NCBI RefSeq assembly: GCF_005519465.1
Contig: NZ_CP027859.1
Coordinates: forward strand, 1-64,000
Direction: 5' to 3'
Source of the DNA: Streptomyces clavuligerus
GTDB taxonomy: Bacteria > Actinomycetota > Actinomycetes > Streptomycetales > Streptomycetaceae
Length of the DNA stretch: 64,000 bases
Shown: positions 1 through 9,094 of the stretch, one piece after another
Layout: each line of letters begins with the position of its first letter
How positions within the stretch are numbered: position 1 is the first letter of the stretch
Position numbers and translations under genes: made by a program
The notes under the pieces: generated by a model
Seen by the model: only the letters and a program-made list of their open reading frames with translations
Databases searched by the model: none
Told to the model about the DNA's origin: nothing

Positions 1-23
1 CCTCGCACTCTGTACGGCGCCTA
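1..23. repeat. 23-bp direct repeat, copy A
   Basis: This stretch is identical to 16041-16063. It begins at the first base of the window, so it may extend further left. In copy B it covers the stop codon of the decayed replication-relaxation gene and the bases just after it. Seen directly; its meaning (attachment site, duplication boundary or assembly edge) is inference. Confidence 0.75.
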
Positions 24-24
24 G

Positions 25-46
25 GTATTCCCGCAAGCGGGAATAC
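25..46. repeat. Perfect 10-bp inverted repeat with 2-base spacer
   Basis: Positions 25-34 are the exact reverse complement of 37-46, separated by AA. It directly follows the 23-bp repeat. It could be a protein-binding or recombination site; it lacks the U-tract of a classical terminator, which Streptomyces terminators often lack anyway. Confidence 0.6.
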
Positions 47-260
47 TGTGCGCTCCGCGCACGCAGTAACAAGTTTGACGTGGGTGGGGAAGCGAGGGTC
101 ATGGCTCGGTCAACCCAGGGTGATGCAGTGTGCAAGATCAGCCTCCGGCGGCCTTCTGTACATCGGATGTGTCACGAACCTCGGCCCCGGCCATCGGTGA
201 CAGGCACTCGGTGCGGCCCTACTGACAGGCTGTCATCCATTACGTACGGCCCTCTTCTGG

Positions 261-284
261 CCTGCATCACCCGGGTGATGCAGG
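261..284. promoter_or_regulatory. Perfect 24-bp palindrome, probable operator
   Basis: The two 12-base halves (CCTGCATCACCC and its reverse complement) form an uninterrupted palindrome 105 bases before the helicase start. The right half, GGGTGATGCAG, recurs at 118-128 as a single half-site. A full site plus an upstream half-site is the usual look of a dimeric repressor operator. The regulator is not identifiable here. Confidence 0.55.
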
Positions 285-389
285 GTGTAAAGTCAGTATC
301 CTGTCCCGCACCCCCAGTTTCCGGGTAAATCCTGTCGGAGCCTTTTTCTGAGTGCGCCTCATATTGCCGTCTCAAGGAGTACGGAAAGA

Positions 390-2861
390 ATGGGTATTGA
401 TCTGCGTGACCATCAGGTTGAAGCCGTGGATGCGATTATCCGCGGTCTTGATATTCCGCCGGGGAAGAGGGTTCCCCGTACTGGCATTCGCGGTCAGGTG
501 CGCTCGGCCTGTGGTACGGGTAAGACGGTGATGGCGGCGGCCGCTGCTCGGCGGATGCTGCCGCACGGGCGGGTGCTGGTGGTGGTGCCGACGCTGGAGT
601 TGCTCACCCAGACGGTCCGGGAGTGGCGGAAGGTGGGCCATGAAGGGCCGGCGGTCGCGGTGTGCTCGCTCCAGGACGATGCGGAGCTGTGGTCGATGGA
701 GGTGCGCTGTACCACCAGCCCGGTCCGTCTCGCGCTGTGGCACGGCACCGGGCCGGTGACCGTCTACGCCACCTACGCCAGCCTCGGAGTCCTCGTGGAA
801 GCCTTCGAGGGGGTATACGGACAGCAGCTGGCCCCGATGGACCTGGTGGTGGTCGACGAGGCGCACCGCACAAGTGGTTCACTGGGGAAGGCGTGGGCGG
901 ACGTCCACGACCATACGGTCATCCCGTCGGCGCGGCGGCTCTACATGACCGCGACGCCGCGGATCTGGCAGGAACGCCCGCCGCACCAGGAGGTGCGGGA
1001 AGGCCGGCGGGACGCCCTGCCGGAGGAGATGGCCGCCTCCATGGACGACACCGGCATCTTCGGGCCGGTGCTGTACGAGCTCACGTTGGCTCAGGCGGTG
1101 ACACGGGGTCTCTTGGCCCGGTATCAGATCATCGTCGTCGAACTCGCCGACCCCGTCGTCACCCCGGAACGGCTGGGGAGCGAGGAGCGGCACGAGGAGG
1201 AGATCCGCGGGGAACGGCTCGCAGCCCTCCAGGCCGCGATGCTCCGTACCGCCGTCGACCATGACCTGAAAACCATGATCACCTTCCACCACCGCACCAT
1301 CGAGGCGGAGGCATACGCCACCGGGCTGCCCGCCGTGGCGAAGCGGCTGCATACTGCCGACCCCGGCCGGTACCCGAAGACCGTGTGGGCAGGCTGGCTC
1401 CAGGGCGAACACCCCGCCGAGCACCGCCGCCAGATCCTCGAAGAGTTCGCCGCCCGGACCGGACTCGCCATGCTGTCCAACTGCAAGGTGCTCGGGGAGG
1501 GTGTCGATATCAGGGCCGTGGACTCCGTGGCCCTCCTCGACCCGAAAGACGCCCCGCACGACATCGTCCAAGCCATCGGCCGCGCCCTGCGACAGAAACC
1601 CGACGAAGGGAAACTCGCATCGCTGGTCGTACCGGTCTTCCTCGGGCCGGAAGAACAGCCCGAGGACATGTTCACAAGCGGGTCGTACAAGCCTTTGGTG
1701 AATGTGTTGCAGGGTTTGCGGGCGCATGACGAGTCGGCGGTGGAGCTTTTGGCGATTCCGCAGGAACCGCAGAAGCAGTCGGTCGAACCCTCCCTGCATA
1801 TCGGCCCCGCACCCGGCGAGGGCGAGGCCGAGTCGCGGCTCCTGCTCCGGTTCTCGGTGCCCCGCGACCCCGTCATGATCGCGGAGTGGGTGTCGTTCAA
1901 CGTGATCGACACCGAACGCCAGGACTGGGCCCGCGGCTACGCCGCCCTCAAGCGCTACGTGCTGCGCGAGGGGCATGCCCTGGTCCCGTACGGGCACCGC
2001 GAGCAGCCCGGCCCGTACCCGCTCGGGTACTGGGTCAGCCAGCAGCGCAAGACATACCGGGCCGGAACCCTGACCGGGAAGCGCGCGGAACGGCTGAAGC
2101 AGTTGGGGATGGTGTGGGAGGCCGAAGACGCCGCGTTCCAGGAGAACCTCGCCGCCGCACGCGCCTGGGCCGAACAGCACTGGGGCCTGTGCGCACCGCG
2201 GGCGGCCGTCGCGCTGGGGAAGCCAGTGGGCCAGTGGCTGTCGAATTTGCGTCGTCCTGGTGTTCTTGACGGGTATCCGGAACGGGCCGCCGCGCTCGCC
2301 GCCATCGACCCCGACTGGAACCCCGACTGGCCGGTGGAGTGGCAGCGGACCTACGCGTATGTCCGCGAGCTGCTCGCCGACGAGGGAACCAGCACCACGA
2401 CCGGGAGCGGGACCGGAATCGCTGTCCTGCAACCCGGCGTCACCGTCCACGGCACCGACGTCGGACGCTGGCTCCACCGGCAACGCCAGCACACGGTATG
2501 GCGGGGGCTGATGGACGGGCAGCGCGAACGCCTGGCCCGCCTCGGCATCACACCCCTGCCCGCCCCTGCGAAGACGCGGGGGAAGGCCGGGAAGGGCGTG
2601 GGGGCCTTCGAGAGAGGCGTTGCGGCACTTGCCCAGTACAAGACCCGCACCGGGACGGTGGTGGTCCCCCGCGGGCACACAGAGGTACTGGAGGACGGCT
2701 GGGGCCCCGACGGAGACGGCGAGAAGACCGAAGTCCGCCTCGGCGTATGGATGTCCAACACCAAAACCCGCCGCACCGGACTCACCGACGACAAACTCGC
2801 GATCCTCGCCGCACTCGGACTCCACTGGACAGGGACGGAGGCGGGGGCGGGGGCGGCATGA
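390..2861 (+). CDS. DEAD/DEAH-box SF2 helicase with helicase-associated (HA) repeats
   Basis: An 823-aa protein. Walker A is GTGKT at residues 42-46, DEAH is at 156-159, a TAT motif follows in YMTATPRIW, and the second RecA-like lobe ends in a Q..GRA.R arginine-finger motif (VQAIGRALRQ). The C-terminal third carries several tryptophan-rich repeats of helicase-associated type (for example LGYWVSQQRKTYR and LGVWMSNTKTRR). The start is supported by an AAGGAG about 11 bases upstream. HA-type helicases of unknown substrate are common on Streptomyces chromosome arms and plasmids. The gene lies behind a palindromic operator and has no clear operon partner. The enzyme class is certain; the role is not. 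Confidence 0.9.
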   Translation: MGIDLRDHQVEAVDAIIRGLDIPPGKRVPRTGIRGQVRSACGTGKTVMAAAAARRMLPHGRVLVVVPTLELLTQTVREWRKVGHEGPAVAVCSLQDDAELWSMEVRCTTSPVRLALWHGTGPVTVYATYASLGVLVEAFEGVYGQQLAPMDLVVVDEAHRTSGSLGKAWADVHDHTVIPSARRLYMTATPRIWQERPPHQEVREGRRDALPEEMAASMDDTGIFGPVLYELTLAQAVTRGLLARYQIIVVELADPVVTPERLGSEERHEEEIRGERLAALQAAMLRTAVDHDLKTMITFHHRTIEAEAYATGLPAVAKRLHTADPGRYPKTVWAGWLQGEHPAEHRRQILEEFAARTGLAMLSNCKVLGEGVDIRAVDSVALLDPKDAPHDIVQAIGRALRQKPDEGKLASLVVPVFLGPEEQPEDMFTSGSYKPLVNVLQGLRAHDESAVELLAIPQEPQKQSVEPSLHIGPAPGEGEAESRLLLRFSVPRDPVMIAEWVSFNVIDTERQDWARGYAALKRYVLREGHALVPYGHREQPGPYPLGYWVSQQRKTYRAGTLTGKRAERLKQLGMVWEAEDAAFQENLAAARAWAEQHWGLCAPRAAVALGKPVGQWLSNLRRPGVLDGYPERAAALAAIDPDWNPDWPVEWQRTYAYVRELLADEGTSTTTGSGTGIAVLQPGVTVHGTDVGRWLHRQRQHTVWRGLMDGQRERLARLGITPLPAPAKTRGKAGKGVGAFERGVAALAQYKTRTGTVVVPRGHTEVLEDGWGPDGDGEKTEVRLGVWMSNTKTRRTGLTDDKLAILAALGLHWTGTEAGAGAA

Positions 2862-3023
2862 AGGGACCGGTGGGAGGTCGAGAACGAGGCCGATGCCCAG
2901 GCACGGGCCGGGGTACGGCGCCGTGCGGCGGAGAAGAGTCTGACCGAGCGGAGGCGTAGCTCGCTGAGACGGTCCGAGGACAGCACAGTGACCGTGAAAC
3001 CCTGCACACCCGCTCCGGGCTGA
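2862..3023 (+). pseudogene. Remnant paralogous to 5455-5704
   Basis: Directly after the helicase stop an open frame without a start codon runs to a TGA at about 3023 and ends in TVTVKPCTPAPG. A second decayed stretch at 5455-5704 also begins WWEVED-like and ends in TVTAKPFTPG. The shared beginnings and ends suggest two degraded copies of one small gene. Function is not recognisable. Confidence 0.3.
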
Positions 3024-3268
3024 CCGCCCCGCCGGATCCCCGGGCCGACGTGCCCGCCCGGTCCCGGGGCGGCTCACCCTTTGGGGTGCACTTCCCGGGT
3101 TCCGCCCCCGTACCGACCCGTACCCGTGTGAAGTGCCGTGGGACAGACCACCGCTCCGGTGGTCCCGTCGATCCATCCACTCACCCCCCACCGGGCCCTT
3201 CCCCCTGCCCAGGGACTCCTGGCGGCTCGGGCCCGGGAAACCCCAGGAACCCAGGAACGGAGTGACTC

Positions 3269-4342
3269 ATGCGCATCCGCAGGACGTTACTGATTCCCGT
3301 CATCACGACCGCCACCGCCGGTCTCCTCGGCCTCGCCCCGGCGGGCACCGCCGTTCCTCCCCCGGCGGCGGAGGCCGCCGAGCCGCCCAGGGCCGTCGCC
3401 TCGGACTGGTCGGCCGGGGGCGAGGTGGCCACCGCGACCTGCCCGGCGGGCACCGGGCTGGTGGGCGGCGGCGCCGGGGCGCGCTACGCCCTGAACGGGG
3501 CGCACCAGGTGATCGACGACATCGAGGCGAACGCCCCCGATCCCGTCATGGCGAACAGCTGGAAGGTCCAGGTGAAGTTCGGCCAGGGGCGGGCCGTCGC
3601 CCTGTGCGACCCGGACGCGCCGACGCCGACGGTGGTCGCCTCGGAGTGGTCGGCGGACAAGGAGGTGGCCACCGCCACGTGTCCGGCGGGCACCAACCTC
3701 GTCGGCGGCGGACAGGACGCCCGGCTGCGGGTCAACGGCTACGACAACGTCATCGACGGCGTCGAGGCGAACGCGCCGTCTCCTGACACCCCGAACAGCT
3801 GGAAGGTACAGCTGCATCTGGGGCAGGCGCGGGCCTTCGCGATGTGCACGGCCGAAGCGCCCATGCCGACGGTGGTCGCCTCGGAGTGGTCGGCGGACAA
3901 GGAGGTGGCCACCGCGACCTGCCCGGCGGGCACCAACCTCGTCGGCGGCGGACAGGACGCCCGGCTGACCCAGAACCACTACGGCCAGGTCCTGGACGGC
4001 GTCGAGGCGAACGCGCCCTCCCCCGACCTGGCGAACAGCTGGAAGGTGCAGCTCAACGACGGCAAAGCGCGGGCCTTCGCGATGTGTACCGCCGAGGCGC
4101 CCCTCCCCGTGGTCGTCGCCTCTGAGTGGTCGGCCGACGGACAGCCCGCCGTCGCGACCTGCCCGGCGGGGACCCGGCTGACGGGCGGCGGGCAGGACGC
4201 CCGGCTGCGCCTCAACAACGCCGGGGATCCGATCGACGGTGTGACGGCCGATCTGCCCGACCCGGACCAGCCGAACAGCTGGAGGGTCCAGCTCCACTTC
4301 GGGCAGGCGCGGGCCTTCGCGATGTGCGCTCCCACTGCCTGA
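3269..4342 (+). CDS. Secreted protein with four tandem ~72-residue repeats
   Basis: A 357-aa protein with a Sec signal peptide (about residues 1-36: basic start, hydrophobic core, small residues before cleavage) and four tandem repeats. Each repeat contains ASEWSA, ATCPAGT, GGG.DAR, NSWKVQL and ends in a Cys (FAMC), giving two conserved Cys per repeat. The repeats are highly similar to each other at DNA level too (ACGGTGGTCGCCTC recurs), so duplication was recent or is being homogenised. The start has GGAG 7 bases upstream. Codon 7 is TTA, implying dependence on the bldA tRNA and therefore expression in development. I do not recognise the family; an extracellular binding protein with one disulfide per repeat is a guess. 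Confidence 0.8.
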   Translation: MRIRRTLLIPVITTATAGLLGLAPAGTAVPPPAAEAAEPPRAVASDWSAGGEVATATCPAGTGLVGGGAGARYALNGAHQVIDDIEANAPDPVMANSWKVQVKFGQGRAVALCDPDAPTPTVVASEWSADKEVATATCPAGTNLVGGGQDARLRVNGYDNVIDGVEANAPSPDTPNSWKVQLHLGQARAFAMCTAEAPMPTVVASEWSADKEVATATCPAGTNLVGGGQDARLTQNHYGQVLDGVEANAPSPDLANSWKVQLNDGKARAFAMCTAEAPLPVVVASEWSADGQPAVATCPAGTRLTGGGQDARLRLNNAGDPIDGVTADLPDPDQPNSWRVQLHFGQARAFAMCAPTA

Positions 4343-4522
4343 CTCCGCCCCGGCGGGCCCGCGCCCGGACAGGGCCGGTGGACACGGCCCTTCAGACGCG
4401 GTCCCCCCTGGACGCGGTCTCCCCCGGTGGGAGGCCGCGTCCGACCTCGTACCCGCTTCCGTGCCTGTGCCTGTGCCGTTCGTGGCGAGACGGGTACGCG
4501 GCACGGCGGTGGGCGGACCGGG
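4343..4522. other. Intergenic, no gene seen
   Basis: High-GC spacer after the four-repeat protein. No convincing open frame, promoter or RNA was recognised. Confidence 0.4.
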
Positions 4523-4670
4523 TCAGGTCCGGGGGCGGGCGCCGCTGCGCGCGTACTGCCCGGGGGCGACCCCCATCAGCCGCTTCAACGGGGCTCTGAC
4601 GGACCACGGACAGGCGCTTCCCGCGCACACGGCCGTTTGCCAGGAACCTCACCTGATCGCTGAGACTGCG
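4523..4670 (-). pseudogene. C-terminal scrap of an AraC-type regulator
   Basis: On the minus strand 4588-4523 reads LKRLMGVAPGQYARS and then a stop. This matches the last part of the AraC/XylS DNA-binding domain (F.R..G.TPG.YR.S). An adjacent piece in another frame reads SDQVRFL, like the preceding FSDQSHF motif. The rest of the domain is missing or frameshifted. Confidence 0.35.
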
Positions 4671-5092
4671 GGCAGCGGGCCAACTGCGGTCGCCTCGGAG
4701 AGAATGACGCCTCTGACCGGCCCTTGTCTCACACGGGTGAGAGCGTTTCCAGGCATTTTGTCCACAGCACCGGGCAGCAGGACGGGAAGACAGGTGTTCA
4801 GCGCCCGGCTGCACGTGAAGCCAGGCGGGCACACCAAGGGCCTGCAACCGAGCTTGCTGTCGCAGCGCTGGCAGGTGGGGCAACTGTCTCTTGTACACCG
4901 CGGGCGGTCTGCGGCGCGGCCGACGGGGGTGGTGCAGTCGGCAGGTACCACCGCCCGGGTTCTGTCCGGGCTGCCGGGCTGCGGCGGTGTGCCGGCCTGG
5001 ACCGGGTGCGCACCGCTCAGCAGTGCGGCGAGCATGAGCATCACGGCACCGGCCACCAGGCGGCTCCGCGGTGTTCCGCAGGTCATCCTCAT
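4649..5092 (-). CDS. Small secreted Cys-rich protein
   Basis: From the ATG at 5092 (AAAGG about 7 bases upstream) this encodes 147 aa. It has a clear signal peptide (MRMTCGTPRSRLVAGAVMLM, then LAALLSG and a cleavage site near VQA). The mature part has nine Cys within about 50 residues, in the order CTTP, RC, SCPTCQRC, GC, VCPPGFTC, LNTC. The dense CxxC spacing looks like a disulfide-stabilised extracellular peptide. The last 35 residues are Cys-free and less convincing, and they overlap the AraC scrap, so the natural C-terminus may have been replaced. No family recognised. Confidence 0.6.
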   Translation of the reverse strand: MRMTCGTPRSRLVAGAVMLMLAALLSGAHPVQAGTPPQPGSPDRTRAVVPADCTTPVGRAADRPRCTRDSCPTCQRCDSKLGCRPLVCPPGFTCSRALNTCLPVLLPGAVDKMPGNALTRVRQGPVRGVILSEATAVGPLPAVSAIR

Positions 5093-5454
5093 GAGCCTTT
5101 CATCCCTTCGCCCGGAGGCCGCGGACCGGGTGCCCGCACCCACCCAGGCTCAGTGCAGCACGCACCATCTCCGACAGCAACACACAAAGCAATAGTGCGA
5201 CTACCTTCCGTAAGGATAGGCTGTTTGGGGGACTGCCCGGACATGAACAGGCACGCTCATAACAGCCACCCATCCTGGGTGGTTGGCCCCGGACAGCACA
5301 GCTTGGTCATTCCATGACAGCCGTGATCAACGCCGCCCTGCACGCAAGCAGGCGGAACCTCCATCCTGGCCTGGCTGACGCCCACCCGGTGCTACCGCCG
5401 CACACATTCACAGCTGGGGCTCGACTGGGCAGGGGTGGGGCAGCGTGAGGAGCT
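5093..5454. other. Intergenic with one hairpin
   Basis: No gene is recognisable. A 7-bp perfect stem with a 3-base loop lies at 5266-5282 and may be a terminator or part of the promoter region of the minus-strand Cys-rich gene. Confidence 0.35.
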
Positions 5455-5704
5455 GGTGGGAGGTCGAGGACGAGGCCGCCGAGGAGGTCCGTACTCCCCC
5501 GGTCGCCCCGAGGTCGCCGTATCTCCGTGCCCGATCCTGAGACCGAGCTGGACCGCTGTGAAGTCTGGGTCTTCGAATGGCGCCGTGTACGGGCGATCCG
5601 CGCCCGTTACGGACCACCCCCGAACAGCTCCTCGTCCAGCTCGCCCGGCACGTGCAGGCCGGGGAGAACCGTACAGTGACAGCAAAACCCTTCACACCGG
5701 GCTG
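5455..5704 (+). pseudogene. Remnant paralogous to 2862-3023
   Basis: Starts SWWEVEDEAAEEV, runs into stops and frame changes, and ends as EQLLVQLARHVQAGENRTVT then AKPFTPG and a TGA. It parallels the remnant after the helicase. No start codon or intact frame spans it, so it is a relic of an unknown small gene. Confidence 0.3.
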
Positions 5705-5817
5705 ACCGTCCCCCAGGCCGGCCATGTCCCCAGCACGGGGATGCCCTGGGCGGGCTGTGCCGAGCCACGGTAATGGGCAGCGTCCTCACTCGTCAGTGCC
5801 AGGATTCGGGGATGTAG

Positions 5818-6708
5818 ATGACCGATATCACGCGTGCGATCGCGGCTGCGACGTCGGTCGCCGTGTCGCTCGGTCTGTCGGCCGACGACGCCATCGTTCT
5901 CCACACCTCGAACAGGCTGGCACTGCGGCTGACGCCGTGTAACGTCCTTGCCCGGGTCGGCCCTGCGGGGCATGAGGCAGCACCGTTCGAAGTCGAGCTC
6001 GCTCAGCGGCTCGCGCGGGCCGGATGCCCGACGGGCCTCCTGGAACCCCGGGTGGACCCACGTGTGTACACGCGCGACGGGTTCACCGTGACGCTGTGGA
6101 CCTACTACGCACCCGTGACACCGCACGTCTCACCGGACGGCTACGCCAAGGCGCTGGAACGTCTGCATGCCGGCATGCGCAAGGTCGGCGGGCCGAGCCC
6201 GCGGTTCACGGATCGCATCGCGGAGGCGGAAGGCATCGTTGCCTGCCCGGATCTCTCACCCGCTCTCGCCGACGCGGACCGCGCGTTCCTCGGCGGCAGG
6301 CTGGGAAGCCTGCGACGGGCGGTCGAGAGCCGCGGTGCCGTGGAGCAGTTGCTCCACGGTGAGCCGCATCCGGGCAATGTGCTGAGCACGGAGGGTGGTT
6401 TGTTGTTCATCGATCTTGAGACGTGCTGCCGCGGACCCGTCGAGTTCGATCTTGCCCATGTTCCCGAGGCGGTCTGCGAGCACTATCCGAACGTCGACCA
6501 AGGGCTGCTGGACGAGTGCCGGCAGCTCGTTCTCGCGATGGTCGCGGCCTGGCGCTGGGAACGCGGCGACCAGCTCCCGAACGGGAGGCGCTTCGGAGAG
6601 GAATTCCTGCGCCTGCTGCGCGCTGGCCCTCCGTGGCCGACACTCGACACGGTCATCAGGCGACCGGACGGTCCGGAGAAAACGCCGAAGGTCACGCGGA
6701 GGCGGTAG
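5818..6708 (+). CDS. Aminoglycoside phosphotransferase (APH)-family kinase
   Basis: A 296-aa protein with the APH/choline-kinase fold signature. The catalytic loop is HGEPHPGN starting at His180 (the usual HGDxHxxN with Glu replacing Asp), and the metal-binding motif FIDLE has its Asp at 199. The N-terminal lobe is short but complete. Members phosphorylate aminoglycosides, macrolides, homoserine or unknown hydroxyl substrates using ATP, and sequence alone does not identify the substrate. The Asp-to-Glu change at the catalytic position is unusual and might lower kinase activity or mark a subfamily. The ribosome binding site is weak (GGGG 6 bases before ATG). It is a single-gene unit. Confidence 0.8.
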   Translation: MTDITRAIAAATSVAVSLGLSADDAIVLHTSNRLALRLTPCNVLARVGPAGHEAAPFEVELAQRLARAGCPTGLLEPRVDPRVYTRDGFTVTLWTYYAPVTPHVSPDGYAKALERLHAGMRKVGGPSPRFTDRIAEAEGIVACPDLSPALADADRAFLGGRLGSLRRAVESRGAVEQLLHGEPHPGNVLSTEGGLLFIDLETCCRGPVEFDLAHVPEAVCEHYPNVDQGLLDECRQLVLAMVAAWRWERGDQLPNGRRFGEEFLRLLRAGPPWPTLDTVIRRPDGPEKTPKVTRRR

Positions 6709-7059
6709 GAAGCGACGCGAGGGGGGCTGCGGCCGTATCGGCCCGCCGCCCGCAGTCCACCGGACGACCTGTAACCGTCCGGCCGATCACACCCGTCCCG
6801 CCGAGGACCACCGCACGACGCGCCCTACCCGGCTCTCCCACCCCCACCGGCCCGCAGAGCCTCACCTCGATGAATCCCCTCCGCCGCCCTCAGCGCCGGT
6901 CCATGCGTAGCCTCCGCCCTCGCTCTCTCGCCGTCGTCCTGCGTGAGGCGTTCGGTAAGCCCTGGCCCCGGGGCGCGTTCCGCGGCCGTTCCTCGGGATG
7001 AGGAATGCGCCCGGGAAAACCGGATGACCATGTCCGGCGTCCGGACGTAGCCTCGGAGC
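6709..7059. other. Intergenic, no gene seen
   Basis: About 350 bases between two plus-strand genes. No convincing coding frame. The last 60 bases presumably hold the promoter of the CPCC gene, but no clear -35/-10 pair was identified. Confidence 0.4.
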
Positions 7060-7572
7060 GTGGACGAGATCGACAGACAGATCCAGGCCGAACTGGCCGA
7101 ACTCGACGCGCTGGAAGCGGCGGAGGCGCGCGGTGAGTACCTGCCCCTTCCCGTGAGCACCGAACCGCCGCCGCCCGAGGGCTGGTTCCCCTGCCCCTGT
7201 TGTGGGCACCAGATGTTCAGCGGGGTCGGGGACTACGAGATCTGCGCGGTGTGCTCCTGGGAGGACGACCTCGTCCAGCTGCGGGTTCCGTGGTCCTTCG
7301 GCGCCAACGCGGTGTGCCTGATGGAGGCACAGGCCAACTACCGCCGGTACGGGGCCATGGAGGAGCGCTTCGTCACCAAGGTGCGCCCGGCCGCGCCCAA
7401 TGAGCCGCTGGACCCGGGATTCCGGCCGGTCGACCTGGCGCGGGATTCCTTCGAGAGGCTGGGCGATACGGGGCCCCTGCCCTCGGATCTGTCCGTGCTC
7501 TACTGGTGGCGCCCGTCGTACTGGCGCCGGAGCGAGCCGCCCACCGGGCAGTTCTTCACCCCGGACCGGTGA
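7060..7572 (+). CDS. CPCC-type cysteine-rich protein
   Basis: A 170-aa protein with GTG start. The centre holds the hallmark FPCPCCGHQMF...GDYEICAVCSWEDD pattern (CPCC, then CxxC) of the Cys_rich_CPCC family, probably a zinc-ribbon-like fold. An acidic, helical N-terminus (about residues 1-30) precedes it. The tail is longer than in typical ~80-100-aa family members. Molecular role of the family is unknown; many members lie in accessory or toxin-immunity-like contexts. Confidence 0.8.
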   Translation: MDEIDRQIQAELAELDALEAAEARGEYLPLPVSTEPPPPEGWFPCPCCGHQMFSGVGDYEICAVCSWEDDLVQLRVPWSFGANAVCLMEAQANYRRYGAMEERFVTKVRPAAPNEPLDPGFRPVDLARDSFERLGDTGPLPSDLSVLYWWRPSYWRRSEPPTGQFFTPDR

Positions 7573-7910
7573 GAACCAACCGCCCGGGCCTTGTCCGCAG
7601 GGCCAGCTGCACGCGGGCGTACCTGCGCCGGAGTGTCCGACCGCACCTTATTTCCGCGGCACACCGCCGGGTACCCGTCGCCGTCCCGGCCGTGCAGGGC
7701 AATCGTCACACCTTCCAGGAACGGTCTCGGTGAAGGTGCGGTCACGGGCTGGACCACCTGGACGACTGGTCGGCGGGGCTCCCGGCCGGGAGCGGCCGGG
7801 CTTCCCGGGCGAGCGCGGCAGACGAGCCGACAAGCGGACCGACAAGCGGGCGGGTGCGGCAGGCGTCCGCGTCGCCCCGCCGCGCAAGCACCCGGGTCAG
7901 CGCGTGGACC
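7573..7910. other. Intergenic between convergent genes, no gene seen
   Basis: Lies between the plus-strand CPCC gene and the minus-strand DJ-1/PfpI gene. High GC, no reliable coding frame. Terminators for both genes would be expected here, but no strong hairpin was singled out. Confidence 0.4.
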
Positions 7911-8600
7911 TCACACCCCGCCCTCGTTGAGCAGCGCGACCAGGGCATCGGCCGCGGGGGCCGAGGACGCCGGGTTCTGTCCGGTGATCAGCAAGCCGTC
8001 CCGCTGGACGTACGGCTCCCAGTCACCCGCCCTGGAGTACGCCCCGCCGAGCTTGACCAGTTCGTCCTCGACCAGGAACGGGACGACGTCGGTGAGTTGG
8101 ACGGCCTCCTCCTCGGAGTTGGTGAACCCGGTGACCCGCTTGCCCGAGACCAGCGGGCTGCCGTCCTCGTTGACGACATGCCGCAGGACGCCCGGGGCGT
8201 GGCACACCAGAGCCACCGGCCTGCCCGAGCGCAGGGTGGTCTCGATCAGCCGCGCCGAGACCGGGTCCTCTGCCAGGTCCCAGAGCGGACCGTGGCCGCC
8301 GGAGTAGAAGACCGCGTCGAAGCCGTGGGCCGGGACCGCGTCGAGGCGCACGGTGTGCGCCAGCGCCCCGGTCGCCTCCGGGTCGGCCTCGAAGCGTCGG
8401 GTCAGGTCGGTCTGGAACTGGGGCTCGTTGCTCTTGGGGTCCAACGGCGGCTGCCCGCCTTGGGGAGAGGCGAGCACGATCTGCGCACCGGACTCCTTGA
8501 ACCGGTAGTACGGCGCCGCCAGCTCCTCCAGCCAGAACCCGGTCCTGCGGCCGGTGTCCCCCAGCTCGTCGTGCGAGGTGAGGACGATCAGAATCTTCAT
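7911..8600 (-). CDS. DJ-1/PfpI family (Hsp31/glyoxalase III-like) protein
   Basis: A 229-aa protein of class I glutamine-amidotransferase-like fold. Start ATG at 8600 with AGGAGCG upstream; an open frame continues further upstream but lacks such a site. The nucleophile elbow is ALVCHAPG with Cys133, and SGGHGPLWDL and FTNSEEEAV are typical of the HchA/Hsp31 branch, whose members are glutathione-independent glyoxalases or chaperones. Length fits the family. It stands alone, divergent from nothing obvious, and probably has a detoxification or stress role (inference). Confidence 0.88.
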   Translation of the reverse strand: MKILIVLTSHDELGDTGRRTGFWLEELAAPYYRFKESGAQIVLASPQGGQPPLDPKSNEPQFQTDLTRRFEADPEATGALAHTVRLDAVPAHGFDAVFYSGGHGPLWDLAEDPVSARLIETTLRSGRPVALVCHAPGVLRHVVNEDGSPLVSGKRVTGFTNSEEEAVQLTDVVPFLVEDELVKLGGAYSRAGDWEPYVQRDGLLITGQNPASSAPAADALVALLNEGGV

Positions 8601-9094
8601 GACGCGCTCCTGTTCGAGTGGACCGACGTGGCCCGACGCCACCCGTGCCGTCGGTTCGGCCGGGGTGCACGGGTACCAACCACTCATAGGTTCCTCTGCC
8701 GGGACCGTCCATGGGAGCAACCGGACCAGAGCAATCGCGTGACAGTCGATCGCTGCGTACCGCCCGCACAGTGACGGCCGCGTGCGCGTCACCATCCCTG
8801 ACCGCTGCCGCGAACCCGGTGGCTGTGCCGCCCTGGCCACCCCTGTACCCGGGCAAGTACCCGGGCAGGTCCGCGACCCGGGCCGACCGGTGTGGGAGCG
8901 ACACCTGGTGAACGACGGACAACCAGCCACCCGCCCTTTCCCCTGAACCGAGAGGGAGCCCAATGCCCCCACCCGCACACTGCTGCTGCCCATGACGGTG
9001 CTCCGGCCGAACATCCCGAGTCCACACCGTCACCGCGCCGCGCACCCAGCCAGCCTGCCCATGAGCCAGTCCGACGGGGTTCGTGCGGGTCGGG
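8601..9094. other. Intergenic, upstream of the DJ-1/PfpI gene
   Basis: About 490 bases. An 8-base CCCGGGCA motif occurs twice, 12 bases apart, near 8848-8867. No coding frame was convincing. Confidence 0.4.

Noticed and set aside
25..46. Calling the 10-bp hairpin a transposon inverted repeat end
   Set aside because: No transposase or matching opposite end was found within the window.
879..3191. 770-codon open frame on the minus strand opposite the helicase
   Set aside because: It mirrors the codon bias of the helicase, shows Arg/Gly/Pro-rich low-complexity sequence and no domain; the plus-strand helicase motifs are decisive.
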